Positions 46,510 through 58,505 of a stretch of 64,000 bases of DNA are shown here, in pieces. The DNA comes from Apoderus coryli. Taxonomy: Eukaryota; Arthropoda; Insecta; Coleoptera; Attelabidae. The stretch covers positions 7,502,001 to 7,566,000 of the forward strand of contig OU452204.1 of assembly GCA_911728435.2 (NCBI GenBank), read 5' to 3'. The stretch's first letter is position 1. Each line of letters begins with the position of its first letter. Position numbers and translations under genes: made by a program. The notes beneath the pieces were generated by a model. That model saw only the letters and a program-made list of their open reading frames with translations. It was not told the origin of the DNA and did no database searches.

Positions 46510-47766
46510 TCTGCAAATAGATCTAGAACTCGTCTTTCCTTTTTCTCGATATTTGAAATTTGAATTATACTAATTTTGATGTTTTTCTAAAATGTTATTT
46601 TCTGCTTCTACAGTAGACTCTGATGTTGCTGTTGCTAAATGTGTCTGTGACACAGGTTATATATTAGATGATAGCTTTATTCGGGTTCGTACGAGAACTG
46701 TTCTAGAACTGTCAGGAGTGTGCGCAGTTGAAATTTACATGTTCGGGTTTTGTTGAACTGATGATTATTAGAGTTCTAGAACCAGTAGTTCGGTGTTTTG
46801 GTTTGATTTTTGATTCAGAACTGTTCTGGAACGGATCTAGAACCATCATGCTGGTTTCGGACTGTTTTTGGATAATTTTGCATACATGCGTATAACGATA
46901 TGTTATTTACATATATATATACATACATTAAGATAATCCAAGTAAGTCATTCCAATTATGGATTTGATATACCTACATACTAGAACTACATATTTAGTTC
47001 ATTTCCAACGTCATGTGAAACTAGAAAAATTAAAAATTTGCGAAAGAAAATTGTTTCTGAATATGGTCAATAACAAAAATCAACTATATAGGTATTATAT
47101 AAATAAATATATGTTTAAATAATCCAAATAAATACTTAACTACAAGCTCTAATATAAAAACTAGGTTATGTTATGTTTGAAAAAGTGTTCGGGTTTTTAA
47201 CAATTTTGAACAATAATAGAATGGTCGGAGAATTTGATCTGAGACGCAACCAATTTAGCGCAGTTCACAAACAGTCCTAGGTCCGACAACTGCTCTAGAA
47301 CGGTTCTAATTTCCAAACCCGAATAAAGCTGGACGTATCTTTCTAGAAACTCAAATCAACTGGGCTGATATGACTTGATCACTTACCTCAGCTTTAGCCC
47401 AATCATTGTCTTTATAAGACAATGGCCTAATATAGAATTAGTGTATATGGCTCTTAAACACAGTAGGGTACCGTTACTTATATTCATTTATATAAATATT
47501 TCCTTTTTTTTTTTCTAGGACAGTGGAACAAACTTATCGTGGTCTGATAATGTCAAGAGAGAAAAAAAGAAGTAGAGAGGATCTCATACTGCAAAATTTG
47601 TAACGCGATTTGTCATCATTATGTCAAGTCAAGTGTCAAATTAATAATAATTATTAAAAAAACAGCTGATCTTTTATATATAGAGTTCTTCAACGATTTT
47701 GTGTTTAATTTTATAGAATTATTTCAATTAATAATTAGTTAACATTATTAATTATTGATACTAAGT
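46510..47766. promoter_or_regulatory. Shared upstream region of GNL1 and RPAP2
   Basis: The two genes are divergent, with 1,257 bp between start codons, so this interval must hold both transcription starts. No TATA box is obvious for either. A TIR element (46673-47330) occupies half of it, leaving about 160 bp next to GNL1 and about 430 bp next to RPAP2. Confidence 0.6.
46673..47330. mobile_element. 658-bp TIR element between GNL1 and RPAP2
   Basis: The left end AGCTTTATTCGGGTT (46673-46687) is repeated perfectly in inverted form at the right end (AACCCGAATAAAGCT at 47316-47330, allowing one adjacent difference). Beyond it similarity continues less well (GTTCTAGAAC against GTTCTAGAGC). The interior is non-coding and carries several TTCTAGAAC-like palindromes. 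No clear target duplication was seen, so the superfamily is unknown. Confidence 0.6.
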
Positions 47767-50700
47767 ATGCAGGATTCCCTTGAAGATTATATTAGAATAT
47801 CTAGAAATACTAAATCGGAACCAACGCCACAACCAAGGTAATCGTACCAAATAATTACAAATAGGATAAAAATATTACATGGTTTTTCCACCGTAAATAG
47901 AAACCACCAGAGTTACAAAATTACTATTTGTTACTTAACAATATTGCAATAATAAAATAAAATTTTTGTGGCACCATTTCATGCATCGTTAATTAATCTT
48001 GCAGTAGAGAAGCACAGGTGAATGTCCAAATTAAGAACGAGTGTGAAAAACGAGCTTTAAATATTGTTGAAATGTCTATTGACGGGAAACTTAGGCCTGA
48101 AGTATTCACTAGATGTGTAAGTACCTACATATTTTAGACAAACAAAAAAAGTAGTGTAATTATGACAAAAATATTCTTAATGCAAGCATGACGTTTTTTT
48201 TTGCAATGATCAAAATGAAATAAGTTTCAGTTTTAATAAATTTCTGAATATTTTAGCTTCCGTTTATAAATCAGTCACATTATCAGGATATTGTTGAGGA
48301 AAGGGCTATTACAAAATTATGTGGATATTCTGTTTGTGGTAAAAGAATTCCAGATATGCCGAAGAAACAGTATTTTATTTCTACCAAGTGCAATAAAGTT
48401 TATGATATCACTGAAAGGAAGGTAATTATCGTAATTTTAAATTTTGCTGCTAATTCTATGTTATACTTAAATGCATAATATTGAACATATTTAACTAAAT
48501 TAGACTAAATTAATATCAAATAAAACTGTTTTTACTTTAAATTACGTTATTTTAGGACTATGATATATATTTAATTTAAATATTAAAAAATAACTTCTTA
48601 AATGCCATTAAACGTAATCTAATGCTCTAAGTACCTATACAATTTTATAGCCACGTTCATTGCACAGCTGATATCGGGTGAAATATTCCAAAATGGTTAA
48701 AATTCAAAATATTCTTATCTTGGTTATGTGAGCAAAGTATCGAATGAAAGCTGATTACCTAAGATCTGCTCAGAACGAAGACAGTAAATCAGATTTGCTT
48801 GCAAATTCTATTGGAATTTCAGTACTCTTCAATAACATCAATTATTATGTATTATCATGTCTGATTTAGTTTAGAGAAGATAGCTTGAAGCAATATTCGT
48901 GAGGAATATAAATTTAAATCTTCAGTAGAAATGATGAACTTTCAGTTTGTTTTATTTCAATGTTTAGTTAATCAATAAAACGTTAACATTGAAACACTAT
49001 AGAAGAAAAAAACTAATAAAATGTTGTTTGATTTGTAGAACTATTGCAGTAATTTTTGCTACAAAGCAAGTTTGCATTTAAAAAAACAAATCGATAATAC
49101 TCCATTGTGGTTAAGGAAATTAGAGGATATACCGGAATATAAATTACTTCACATTTCTGACGGGTAAGTTATTAACATATTAAATAGAGTAGGTAGAATA
49201 TCGAGTACGAAAGCACAATTATACGTTTAGAGTAAGACCACACCGGTTTTTTTTTTAAATTGAAAGATGTCCAAAGTAAAGCGAAAGTTAAAATAAAACT
49301 ACCAAAAACTTCCAGTCAGCCCCACTCAATTTTATCACAAACACGTCAACATTCAATAATAACGGTACATAGATTAAAAAGAATCTGTTTGAAACTATCA
49401 TCTTGGAAATTGTGGCCTTTAAGGAACGTTTCAACCCTTCTTCGATGTATTCTCATTCTCATATGAACAAATTTTTCCTCGAAATTCTGTTTCTGACTAC
49501 TGCTTATTCCAGGGGTTTGCCAGGTGAATATATTGATCAAGGCATTGTGAAGCCACAGATCGAACAATCGTTTACATCAATATCAACGTTCACCCACATA
49601 TCATTGGATGATATGGTAGAACGCGAGGTAAATGCAGGTAAAAGTAAGGTCAAGTCGAAACAGAAACAATCACAGTATATGAAAAGTAGTTGTAAATTGA
49701 AAAATACAATGCAAACAATTAAAGAAAACGTGGATGATGTTGAAGAAATTATGGATGAGCAAAATTTAACTAATGCTTCTAATATTGAGAGAAACTCGCA
49801 TATCGTAGATAAAAAGGATGTAGTTACAGGTAAATTTGTCTTATATTATCGTTTTACGTATTAATTAGTATTGTGTTCGGCACATTCAATTGAAAAATAA
49901 TCCGTTATTATACTTATATCCTATATTATATGCATTGTGCACAGAACCTGATAAAGAGTTTGAATGTTTTATTCGAAAATAATTAAAAAAAAAATACCTA
50001 CATAAAAACCAGTACACAAATCAAAACATTCTATAAAAAAAATCGATAAACAAGTAACATAAATAAAATATCACTTCTTATATAAAACTAGTCGTACAAA
50101 ACGAAACAGAACGGTTCGAGTGAAACATCATTCGAATGATTGTCCGATTATTTTATTAATTCGGCTACAGAGAATTCGATTATTGAACAATTGATTCTGC
50201 TCAACACTACACTACAATACAGGCTATGTTCGGAAACTTACTGAAATGCTAACGATACTTTGAAAGTATCGAAACTTTTGCTGCTGTTTCGAGTATTTTT
50301 GGTATCGATATTTTTAGAACGATTCCAAGTTGGTATCGATACTTTCTTAGCAGTATCTGTAACGAAAATAATTATTATTCATTATACTGCCACCGCCATT
50401 TCTTAATTATTTTATTCAGTTTTTTTCGACAGTTTCTTCCTAAATATGCGTTATCCTGAATAAATTAATTTTATGACATTTTTTTTTTAATTTCATATAC
50501 CACACCTTACATCATACATTTATTACACATTATAATAGGTGGCATTTTATGAAACATATTTTATTGTTGTGCTTATTTTATCAGTGTTTTATATATTATT
50601 TTATCACTTTATGTTCACAGAACCTATGTTATATAACAGAATATATAATAAAAAGATTTATTATGCAAAAAAAGAAAATACAAATCACAAACAATACATT

Positions 50701-53700
50701 GTACATTATACATTTTACATAAATGGTAAGAGATTGCGCTTAATGCCATTCTTCCACTCACTTGACTTAATATTATATATTTTTTTTATTTTATTTTTAA
50801 AAGTGTTGTGTACATTTTCGATACCGATACCTATGAGTAGCGATACTTTTTAGACAAGTATCGGTAGGAATCGATACTTGGCAAAAAGTACCGACACTCT
50901 TAGGTATCGGTATCGAAAATGTACACAACACTTTTAAACACCCATATATCAATCAGCGAAAAAAATTTTTACATAAAAAACATTACTAAAAAAACCAAAA
51001 TACAATAATCAAAATTCAGACAATGAAATTTGAGTTGATCTAAAGCAGGATTTCTTTTTATATATCATAATTATTAAATATTATAAAATGTTATAAAAAT
51101 TTGAAGAGTAAAATCAAACTGTATTGCACGTCTAACATGTATGACATGGTTGTAACGATTTGAACACATATATATTATTTAGTTTTTTTATTGTTCTATA
51201 ATTTTTTACACTTCACTTAATATTATATATTTTTTATATTTTATTTTTAAAAGTGTTGTGTACATTTTCGATACCGATACCTAAGAGTATCGATACTTTT
51301 AGACAAGTATCGGTAGGAATTGATACTTGGCAAAAAGTACCGATATCGGAATCGATATTTTTGACTATCTTCGCGTACTTGCTAAAATCAATGATTTTAC
51401 TGATGATCTACTGAAAGTAGGGTTGTCAGTTTGAACTTTATAAAATCGGGACAAAGTGAATTGTAGAGGGAAAATAATGTGCCACAGACGAAAATTGTTT
51501 TTAGGTTTCAAGCTCAATGCTTTTCTTAGCTAAATTTTTAATTTTCTCATCATAAATTCGTTGGGACTGAAAATTTTATAGTATAATTTCAACAGTTCTT
51601 CTCCCTAATGTCTACCCAAATACGTGAATTACGAGGAAATCTTAAATAACGTGTGTTATATTGCAAATCGGTCGGAAAAAGCAATTAAAAAAACATTTTA
51701 AAGGGTTTGTTTTATTATATTTTGGTGCATATTTTCCGCGTTTTAAGGTGACAAACGGGATTTTCATACAAAGCGGGATGCTGGACAAAGCGTAACGTTT
51801 CACTGGAAAGCGGAACAATATCGCTTAAATTATGACGCCTGGCAACCCTAACTGAAAGTACCTACTGAGAAATGTGTTCTAAATTCTAAAATTAAATATG
51901 TACTGAAGTTACTAAAGCAAACGGATCGTTTTTGAGAGTAAAAATTGAACATAATCTGCCAATTTTTGGGTTTTCGTTTAGACAAGTAATCTTTATAAAA
52001 AATACCCTAACCTATAAGAGATAATACCCCCACCAAAAAGGCTGGTAAATTATCACCTCTCACGCTTTGCTACTTCCAGGAAATGTCAGTAAATAAATAA
52101 CAAATAAATAAATAAATCTTTAATGTCTAACAGGTTTACACCCAATTACAAGACAATTACAATGTATCAACTTAAAAATAATAATTCTATGCAATTTATA
52201 GACTTAAATATAAATACTACTACACTAATTATTATTAATACAAAACCAAGAGTACGCTAAGCTGACAAGCCACGCCACCCCATATCTTGAGTAAAAAAAA
52301 AAATCATTCCCTTCTCAACATGAATCTAAAAAATATAAGAATTATAAGTTTAAACTAGTTAGATATTCGTGCAACTGACGCTTGAAAGTGTTAAAATTTT
52401 CATTGAAAAAGTCCACAAATCTGTGTATTTTATGGTAATTGGACAAACTGCAAGCTCTGTAAACCGGCGCTCTACCCTCATAATTAGTGTGTGCTTGAGG
52501 TACTCGAAATATGTTGCTATTTCTTGCATTATGTTGGGGAGCATTTATATTGATATGTTGCAAAAGACGAGGACAGTCAATCATGGCATGAATAATCTTA
52601 AATAAGAAGACCTGATACGAATAAATTCTGCGATAGTTTAGAGATTGAAATCCGAATGTTTTTAGCAACGTTTCATGACTATATCCTCTGTAGGGAAAGT
52701 GGCCATTAACTTTAAAATAAATATGTTTTAAAAATTTTCGTTGGACAGCTTCTATTTTATTTATATGTACCTGATATATAGGGGACCAAACAACCGACGC
52801 ATATTCCAATTTAGGTCTAATTAGTGAGTTGTATAGTGACACAAGACAAGGCACGCTTTGGAAACCCACAGTAGAGCGAACAATAAAACCCAAAATTCGA
52901 ATAGCATCATTCACAATTCGCTCCACATGATGGTTAAAGGACAAATCACTATCAACCCAAACTCCAAGATCTCTGACAACCTCGCATCTCCCCAAGGCCG
53001 CCCCATCCACACTATAATTCATCTCAAGAATATTCCTCCCCTTGCAAAAGCTCACATACTTACATTTGTCTATGTTTAGTGGAATTCTATTTTCTGTACA
53101 CCATATTACGTAAAGTAATGTTATTATGTTTGCGGGATGGTTAGTATCATGACATTTCATCAGTACTGAAAATCAAGCTTTTTGTATTGCTTTTTGTATT
53201 ATGAAACGCGGTTTTAGCACTTTCAGTGTTTTCAGCAGATTTCGGAACATAGCCACAGTTAATAGTCTAGCAGGTATACACGTCGCTTCAGGTGACTGCG
53301 CCAAATATCGTGCTTTGCTTAAAATGCGGCATAGGCTCATATTTCCGGTCACAATCAAACTGATTTTGATATTCATTAGGGGGAAATACTCAAACTGAAA
53401 TAGCAAATATTTATTTAGAAATATGTGACAATATTTGTAATAAAGAATCGTGTTTCTTGAGCTGAGAGAACGGTAGCCAATCCTAGGCTCACTAAAGTCA
53501 GCCCCTAGAATTTCCACTGACCCACAAAGAATTGTCAAGGGGTCCACTTGCAACTTAACACACCCTCGTTAATTTCCAGCTCCAATTGTGGCTAACGAGC
53601 AGGTCATACTGGTGGGTTTGTGTCCGCTGTCTCGTAGCATGAATAGGCCAGAAAGAAACCTTTTATTCAATCTTTTCTCAAACAAAAAACAACATTTTCC

Positions 53701-55892
53701 ACATCAAGTGCTCGTATCGAATAAGAAAGAATATATTGATTTTAATAGCTTATGATTCTGTGGGATTTAAGTCAATTATCATGTTATATGTTATTTCAGT
53801 CCATAAAAAGTCAAATAAAGTAATAAATCTTCCATCAATTGATGAAAATGAGGAAAACAAACCGGAGAATACAGCATCTGAAGAAGACCAAACACACAAA
53901 TCAACAATTCATGAACTGAAAATAATGAAAAAATCAAAGAAGAAATCCACGAAATCAGTATCGCAAAAAGTTGATGTAGAAAATATTATTAATCGTGTAC
54001 TAAATGAATGGTTAACTATTGAAACCTATATATTTATACATGGCGAAGAAAAAGTGAAGAATATTTTGGATGAGAAAAAGTTAGGGCATTATTTTGAGGT
54101 ATTGAAAGTGGCTGAATTGCAAAGGCAACAACAAAGTAAATATATGGAAATTTGTAAGCGGTTGCAATTGCAGGTAAGCTTGACACGTTATTTATTTATT
54201 CATTTATGTTTGATCTTGTGTTGGGGTTCGATATGATTTAAAATTGAAATACACTATTTTTATTTCATGTGATTTACCGTATACAAAACTATTGGTCTTA
54301 CACAGATTAAAATAGTTACCTTACAACATCTTCTTTTTTATTGTTCTATAATTTTTTACACCAAACCAGGTTTGATTCTTTCCAGACCCAAGCGTCTTTT
54401 AAAATTGTTTGAACTGATCCAAGTGAAATACCAACAATATCTGTAATGGTGAGTAAACGATTTTCAAACACCAAATCCTTGATTTGTTTAACGTGTTGTT
54501 CATCAGTTTATGTTTGAAAAATCTTCCAGATTATACGAAATTGCATTTTGTATAAAACCGCCCAAGAGTTAGTCATAGGGAAGTATAATACTATTCGATT
54601 GACAATTTCTTCAACTAATTTTTGTATCATATACAGGGTGTTCTATTAGAAATAAACAAGTTTTTAACGCTTGAACTTTCTAATTATGGAATTTTAATTT
54701 CTGAGCACCCTGTTTGCAGTAGTACGATTTAAGTAAATGCGAGATAAAACTAGATGAATTGGTTTATTTTTATAGTAACTGCGGATTTAAAATAGTAAAA
54801 AGCTTCTTGAATTAAAATATTTAAAAAACTGTAAAGTTTAAATAAGGTATACCTTAATAAAGGTCGTGTAGTATAGAACTTTCAACCAAAGGTACTCCGA
54901 TGATAATGAACGCTCCATGGTAGGCAAGCAAAAAAAAATACAATACGTTAAAGAGTTTATAAAATACAAAAGTGTTCGACATCATTACAAGTTGAAACTC
55001 CACATAAAAGAAAAGACACTGCACTTCATAACATCTTATTAGCTTATAGAATGTGGTATTTATTTTAAACAGCATTATAAACTTTAAAAATCTATTTAAT
55101 ACTGAAAATTATTTAATGAATTTATTTCAGGAACTAGCTGATGAAAAGTTTGATGAAGCCTTGGTTTGTAATTCTCAGCTTAAACCACCCCCCGATTACA
55201 AAAAATTAAAAGACGAAAATAAACAAATCAACATTAAAGTTAAGTCATTCTTTTCTGGAACCGTATATGAAACACCAGATCCTAATTTCCCAACCAAAAT
55301 CAATAATAAACAATCTGATGATGATAAAAGCTTAAGTCATGGAGAAACAGACGGTCCACCAGCAGTGTTGCCTCTAGCAGATGGAAATTCACAAAATGGA
55401 TTACGACGGAAAATATTCCTGAATTCATTAAATAAAACGTAAGAATAAGAATTAAACAAATTTATATTTTTATTTTGATAACCTTCGTTCAATTTTTAGT
55501 CTACATCAGTTACTACAAACATTAGGTATAAGTCGATTTTCAGCAGTCTTGTCGGATATACAAGTATTGGTGAAGACGTTTAGATTAAAGTCCGACAATA
55601 TAACTTTCAAACCGATTGTTTGGAACTATATTGCTATAGTTTTATTATATATGTAAGTCAATTAGTTAAATAAAGACATAAACCGTTCCAGTATATGTAT
55701 ATTTGTTTTAGATTATCTCAGCGAGATACAAGTATCAAAGAAGTATTGGATGACAAACGCTCTCAAGAGTTTATAACAATTCTTTTAAACGCATTACCGA
55801 ATAAAAGAAACTTTATTAGTGTTTTAATAGAGAAAGTGCAAAATATTGAACAATTTGTTGAACTTTATATAACAAGTAGTGACAATATTTAA
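47767..55892 (+). CDS. Rpap2: RPAP2/Rtr1-type RNA polymerase II CTD phosphatase
   Basis: Nine coding exons: 47767-47837, 48005-48116, 48257-48421, 49039-49163, 49513-49829, 53800-54173, 55131-55438, 55500-55652 and 55712-55892. All are GT-AG with closing phases, giving 601 aa (human RPAP2 is about 612). Exons 3-4 form the Rtr1-type zinc domain: [16 protein letters not shown] (Cys83, Cys88) and [11 protein letters not shown] (Cys119, Cys123), the four-cysteine layout of the family. RPAP2 removes phosphate from Ser5 of the RNA polymerase II tail and takes part in polymerase nuclear import. The middle (exons 5-6) is lysine/serine-rich and poorly conserved. The C-terminal exons ([20 protein letters not shown] and onward) match the helical tail of metazoan RPAP2. 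The start is the first ATG giving the MQDSLEDYI frame, which joins exon 2 in phase. Intron 5 (49830-53799) is full of mobile elements. Head-to-head with GNL1. Confidence 0.92.
50797..50940. mobile_element. Palindromic MITE in RPAP2 intron 5
   Basis: About 41-bp inverted ends beginning TTTAAAAGTGTTGTGTACA and continuing TTTCGATACCGATACCTA, with one or two mismatches between arms (50797-50838 and 50897-50939). The centre repeats TATCGGTA and ATCGATAC motifs. A partial copy lies at 51211-51350 and a more distant relative rich in GGTATCGATA at 50255-50365. Confidence 0.7.
51211..51350 (+). repeat. Truncated direct copy of the palindromic MITE
   Basis: Repeats 50759-50895 almost base for base (CACTTAATATTATATATTTT, then AAAAGTGTTGTGTACATTTT, then GGCAAAAAGTACCGA). 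The right inverted arm is lost. The shared flank extends left of the MITE terminus, so this copy arose by local duplication, not by independent insertion. Confidence 0.7.
51418..51850. mobile_element. 433-bp non-autonomous hAT element with 8-bp TSD
   Basis: Ends are TAGGGTTGTCAG (left) and TAGGGTTGCCAG (right, inverted). They are flanked by a perfect 8-bp direct duplication ACTGAAAG at 51410-51417 and 51851-51858. An 8-bp duplication and this type of end are characteristic of the hAT superfamily. No transposase is encoded. It lies in RPAP2 intron 5. Confidence 0.85.
52090..53165 (-). pseudogene. Jockey/CR1-like retrotransposon 3' portion
   Basis: A 272-codon minus-strand frame (53160-52342) starts after the YADD box. 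It contains [19 protein letters not shown], then [53 protein letters not shown] and [17 protein letters not shown]. These are the palm-end and thumb blocks of a non-LTR polymerase. The 3' end at about 52100 carries a (TTTA)n tail after an AATAAA-like signal. The frame is intact over this part, so it is relatively young but 5' truncated. It lies in RPAP2 intron 5 in antisense orientation. Confidence 0.85.
54332..54362 (+). repeat. 28-bp sequence shared with 51185-51212
   Basis: TTTTTTATTGTTCTATAATTTT with TTACAC occurs here in RPAP2 intron 6 and again at 51185-51212 in intron 5. No longer similarity was found around it. Confidence 0.6.
54632..54717. repeat. Short MITE with ACAGGGTG inverted ends
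   Basis: ATACAGGGTGTTCTATTAGAAA at the left and TTTCTGAGCACCCTGT at the right form inverted ends about 80 bp apart in RPAP2 intron 6. This is the only copy of the ACAGGGTG class here with both ends close together. Confidence 0.55.
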
Positions 55893-55979
55893 ACTAATTA
55901 CTTATAACCTAATTTAAGTATTAATTATTTATTAAATACTTTTTCTGTCTTGTGATTCATTATTGATAGATGTGGAGAA

Positions 55980-55985
55980 AATAAA
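55980..55985 (+). terminator. Candidate RPAP2 polyadenylation signal
   Basis: AATAAA 88 bp after the RPAP2 stop codon. Confidence 0.4.
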
Positions 55986-56249
55986 AAGTATAGGAATTTT
56001 TATAGTTGTTATTAGTATAAAATTATTATAGGGATCACAGCGTATACCGTCCGTAGATGTATAGGGATATAATACGTGTCCAATCCTAGAAATTGATGGA
56101 GAACTCGTGGATTGTGTTCATTTTCAATGCGTCTCATAATACGCATATTTTGTGCTTTCTGTCATGACAAAATCATAATTTTAACCCTGTAGGTGGGGAT
56201 GTGTGTAATGATCTTGGGTTTATCCTGTTGAAAATAAGTGCTTATTTAT

Positions 56250-56447
56250 TTATTTAAATCTATAAAACAGATATATATAATAGCTATGAACTGATTTTTT
56301 TTACTATGTTGCAGAACAAATTGGGCTTCAAATGAAAATAAAATATAGTGGGCACTCAATAAGAATATGAAAAATTGTTTCAGGCAATTGTAAATTGCAA
56401 ATAGTACATGTTATCTCAGGATCTATTTTATACAAATGTCCTTCATA
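56250..56447 (-). pseudogene. Retrotransposon C-terminal fragment, part 2
   Basis: The minus-strand translation reads YEGHLYKIDPEITCTICNLQ, then IFHILIECPLYF. This is the zinc-knuckle-like CxxC...H...C ending typical of several non-LTR polymerases. It is interrupted at 56447 by the TIR transposon; the upstream part continues at 58859-58970. Confidence 0.55.
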
Positions 56448-56780
56448 GCGACGGCTTAGACGCAATAGGTCGTAACCCACAGAAAATGGGTTTTTACGTT
56501 TTTGGCGCCATTTGATTCTAACAGTTTTAACTATGTCTCTAGAATATATCGTAAGCCTCGTCATAATAAAAAAAACATCCCTATTTTATTATTTCAAAAC
56601 ATCGTATCCCCAGCAGATGTAAAAGTGAAGCGCAATAGGTCGGAAGCCACCAAAAAACATTGCAGTGCAATGTGTCGTAACCCTACCAACTCGGTGACCT
56701 GTTGTTAGTGCTCTACAAAAAGCGCCGGAAAAGTGTAGTTATTTATATATTTTAAAGAGTTTTTGTGTTATATATAGCAG

Positions 56781-57080
56781 GTAAGCGTATATTTTTATCA
56801 TATACATCAAAATATCATGAATTATACTTTTCTAATATATTTTTATTGATTTATTTGTTTGAACGAAAATGCTAATCCATAACCTAACCTTACTTTTAAT
56901 GTGTGGGTTACGACGTATTGCAGTAATAGGTAATACGTCGTATCCCTCATTTATACATAACGAAGCTGCGTAATTATATGTGTAGGAGTGCCAGTGTGAG
57001 TCTGTTTAGGGCTGCTAGTTTATAAGTTTAAATATATATATGATTTTCACCGGTTTACTTAATTTTTTTGTTTGTTACAG
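56781..57080 (+). other. 300-bp 5' intron of the transposon gene
   Basis: Donor AGCAG|GTAAGC at 56781 and acceptor TGTTACAG|GATG ending at 57080 place an intron immediately before the start codon at 57082. The exon upstream would be non-coding, and one inverted pair of the CGTA motif lies within the intron (56904-56947). Confidence 0.6.
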
Positions 57081-57081
57081 G

Positions 57082-58505
57082 ATGTCAACTCGAACTTATC
57101 GTATTTTAAGAGCTGCTTTGGCCACCAATACTAATACCTCATCTCATTCTGCGGCCGATGTTCGTTTGTCAGAGCTTCAACCCCACACTTCATACGAATT
57201 TGTGATTTCTGACAAGGGAATCTTGCAACATGAAATCCTTACACCACAGAAGCCAGTATTAGTTAATTGTTTCAAGGAATTTTCTCAGAGTCAAGATTTG
57301 GTTTTTGTTAATAGCGTTCCACTGGTTTCGCCAGTAAAACTTACAGCTATTGAAGGAATTCCTCCAAGCGACGAATTGGTAAATTTTGATCCAGGAAAGT
57401 CTATTTACTTCCACGAGGAAATTACAGTAGAAAATCCTCTAAATTGTGATTTATTGGAAATTTTAGAGCCAGAAAAGTCTGTTCATTTCGGCAACGAACT
57501 CATAAAAGAAATTCCTCCAAATAATGGATTATTTGATGGTTTAGAGTCAGAAAAGTCTACTAACTTCATAAATGAAACTTCAGAAGAAATTCGTTCAAAT
57601 CACGAATTAATGGAAAGATTAGGACCAGATAATGAAACCGTGCTTGATAATTACACTAACGAAAAAAGTGGTGGCAATGATAAAAGAAGGAAGATTGCAG
57701 ATCAAAATGAATGGGATAGAAACAAAAATAAAAAACTGAGAATGAGTGGAGAACAGTACATAGGCTACACTAGAAGCAAGACAGGAGATATAAAACACGA
57801 TATTAAAAGACCTGCTCGCAAGGTGGGTACTCCGTGTATGTGTAGCAGTAATCATAAATGTAAACAATTTTCGGAAATCGAAAGGCAGGCAATATTCAAT
57901 AGATTTTGGACTTTGACGTGGGAACAAAAGAAAATGTATGTAAGAAGTTTGGCTCAGTATACCGAGAAAAAAAGATCCTACACTCAGAGTGCGTCGAGGC
58001 GAACAGGCACTATTATTTATAGTTTGCAGCTTGATGCCAATAAATTGGCAGTTTGCAAGCGGATGTTTATGTCTACACTTGGAATTGGTGAAAAGATGAT
58101 AAGAAACTGGCTCATTGAACCTATGCAGCATGGAATGCCTTTGCCGAAAAATCAAAGAAACAAAACAAAAAACAAGCCGATGATGCTAAGAGAGTTCAAT
58201 TTGCAAGAGAAGTCATTAACCGTTTTCCACAACTCCCATCGCATTATTGCCGAAAATATTCGAATAAACTTTACCTTCAAGAACGTTTTCGTAATACAAC
58301 CAAGATCTATAATGTTTACAAGGAGGAATGCACTAAAAGTAATGAACAGCCGTTGTCAATATTTTCGTTCAGTAAAATTCTAGAAGAAAATAACATTGGA
58401 ATACATCTACCTAAAAAGGATCAATGCGATGTTTGTTGTTCATATAAAGTCGGACAGGTTGAAGAAGCGTCATACAAGAAACATGTGATTGATAAAAATA
58501 AATAA
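57082..58505 (+). pseudogene. Transposase-like protein, frameshifted and C-terminally truncated
   Basis: The frame from ATG at 57082 (MSTRTYRILRAALA) runs to about 58178. A one-base shift there moves the true frame, which then continues (REVINRFPQLPSHYCRKYS) to a stop at 58503-58505. The first 215 residues are acidic with internal repeats (EKS-x-x-F, E-x-PP-x-N). Then comes a conserved part: GTPCMCSSNHKCKQF with cysteines, IFNRFWTLTWEQKKMYV, KLAVCKRMFMSTLGIGEKMI, and after the shift PKKDQCDVCCSYKVGQV. I recall similar unnamed proteins in many insect genomes that continue well beyond this point. This copy stops at DKNK, so the likely catalytic half is missing. No nuclease triad is visible. It is inside the TIR element and presumably its own, now dead, transposase. 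Confidence 0.6.

Noticed and set aside
53173..53553. 126-codon minus-strand frame next to the intron 5 retroelement
   Set aside because: No recognisable motif; overlapping frames on the other strand are equally long. Probably chance in intronic DNA.
57619..58155. 178-codon minus-strand frame
   Set aside because: It is the antisense shadow of the transposase-like gene, whose plus-strand frame has conserved motifs.
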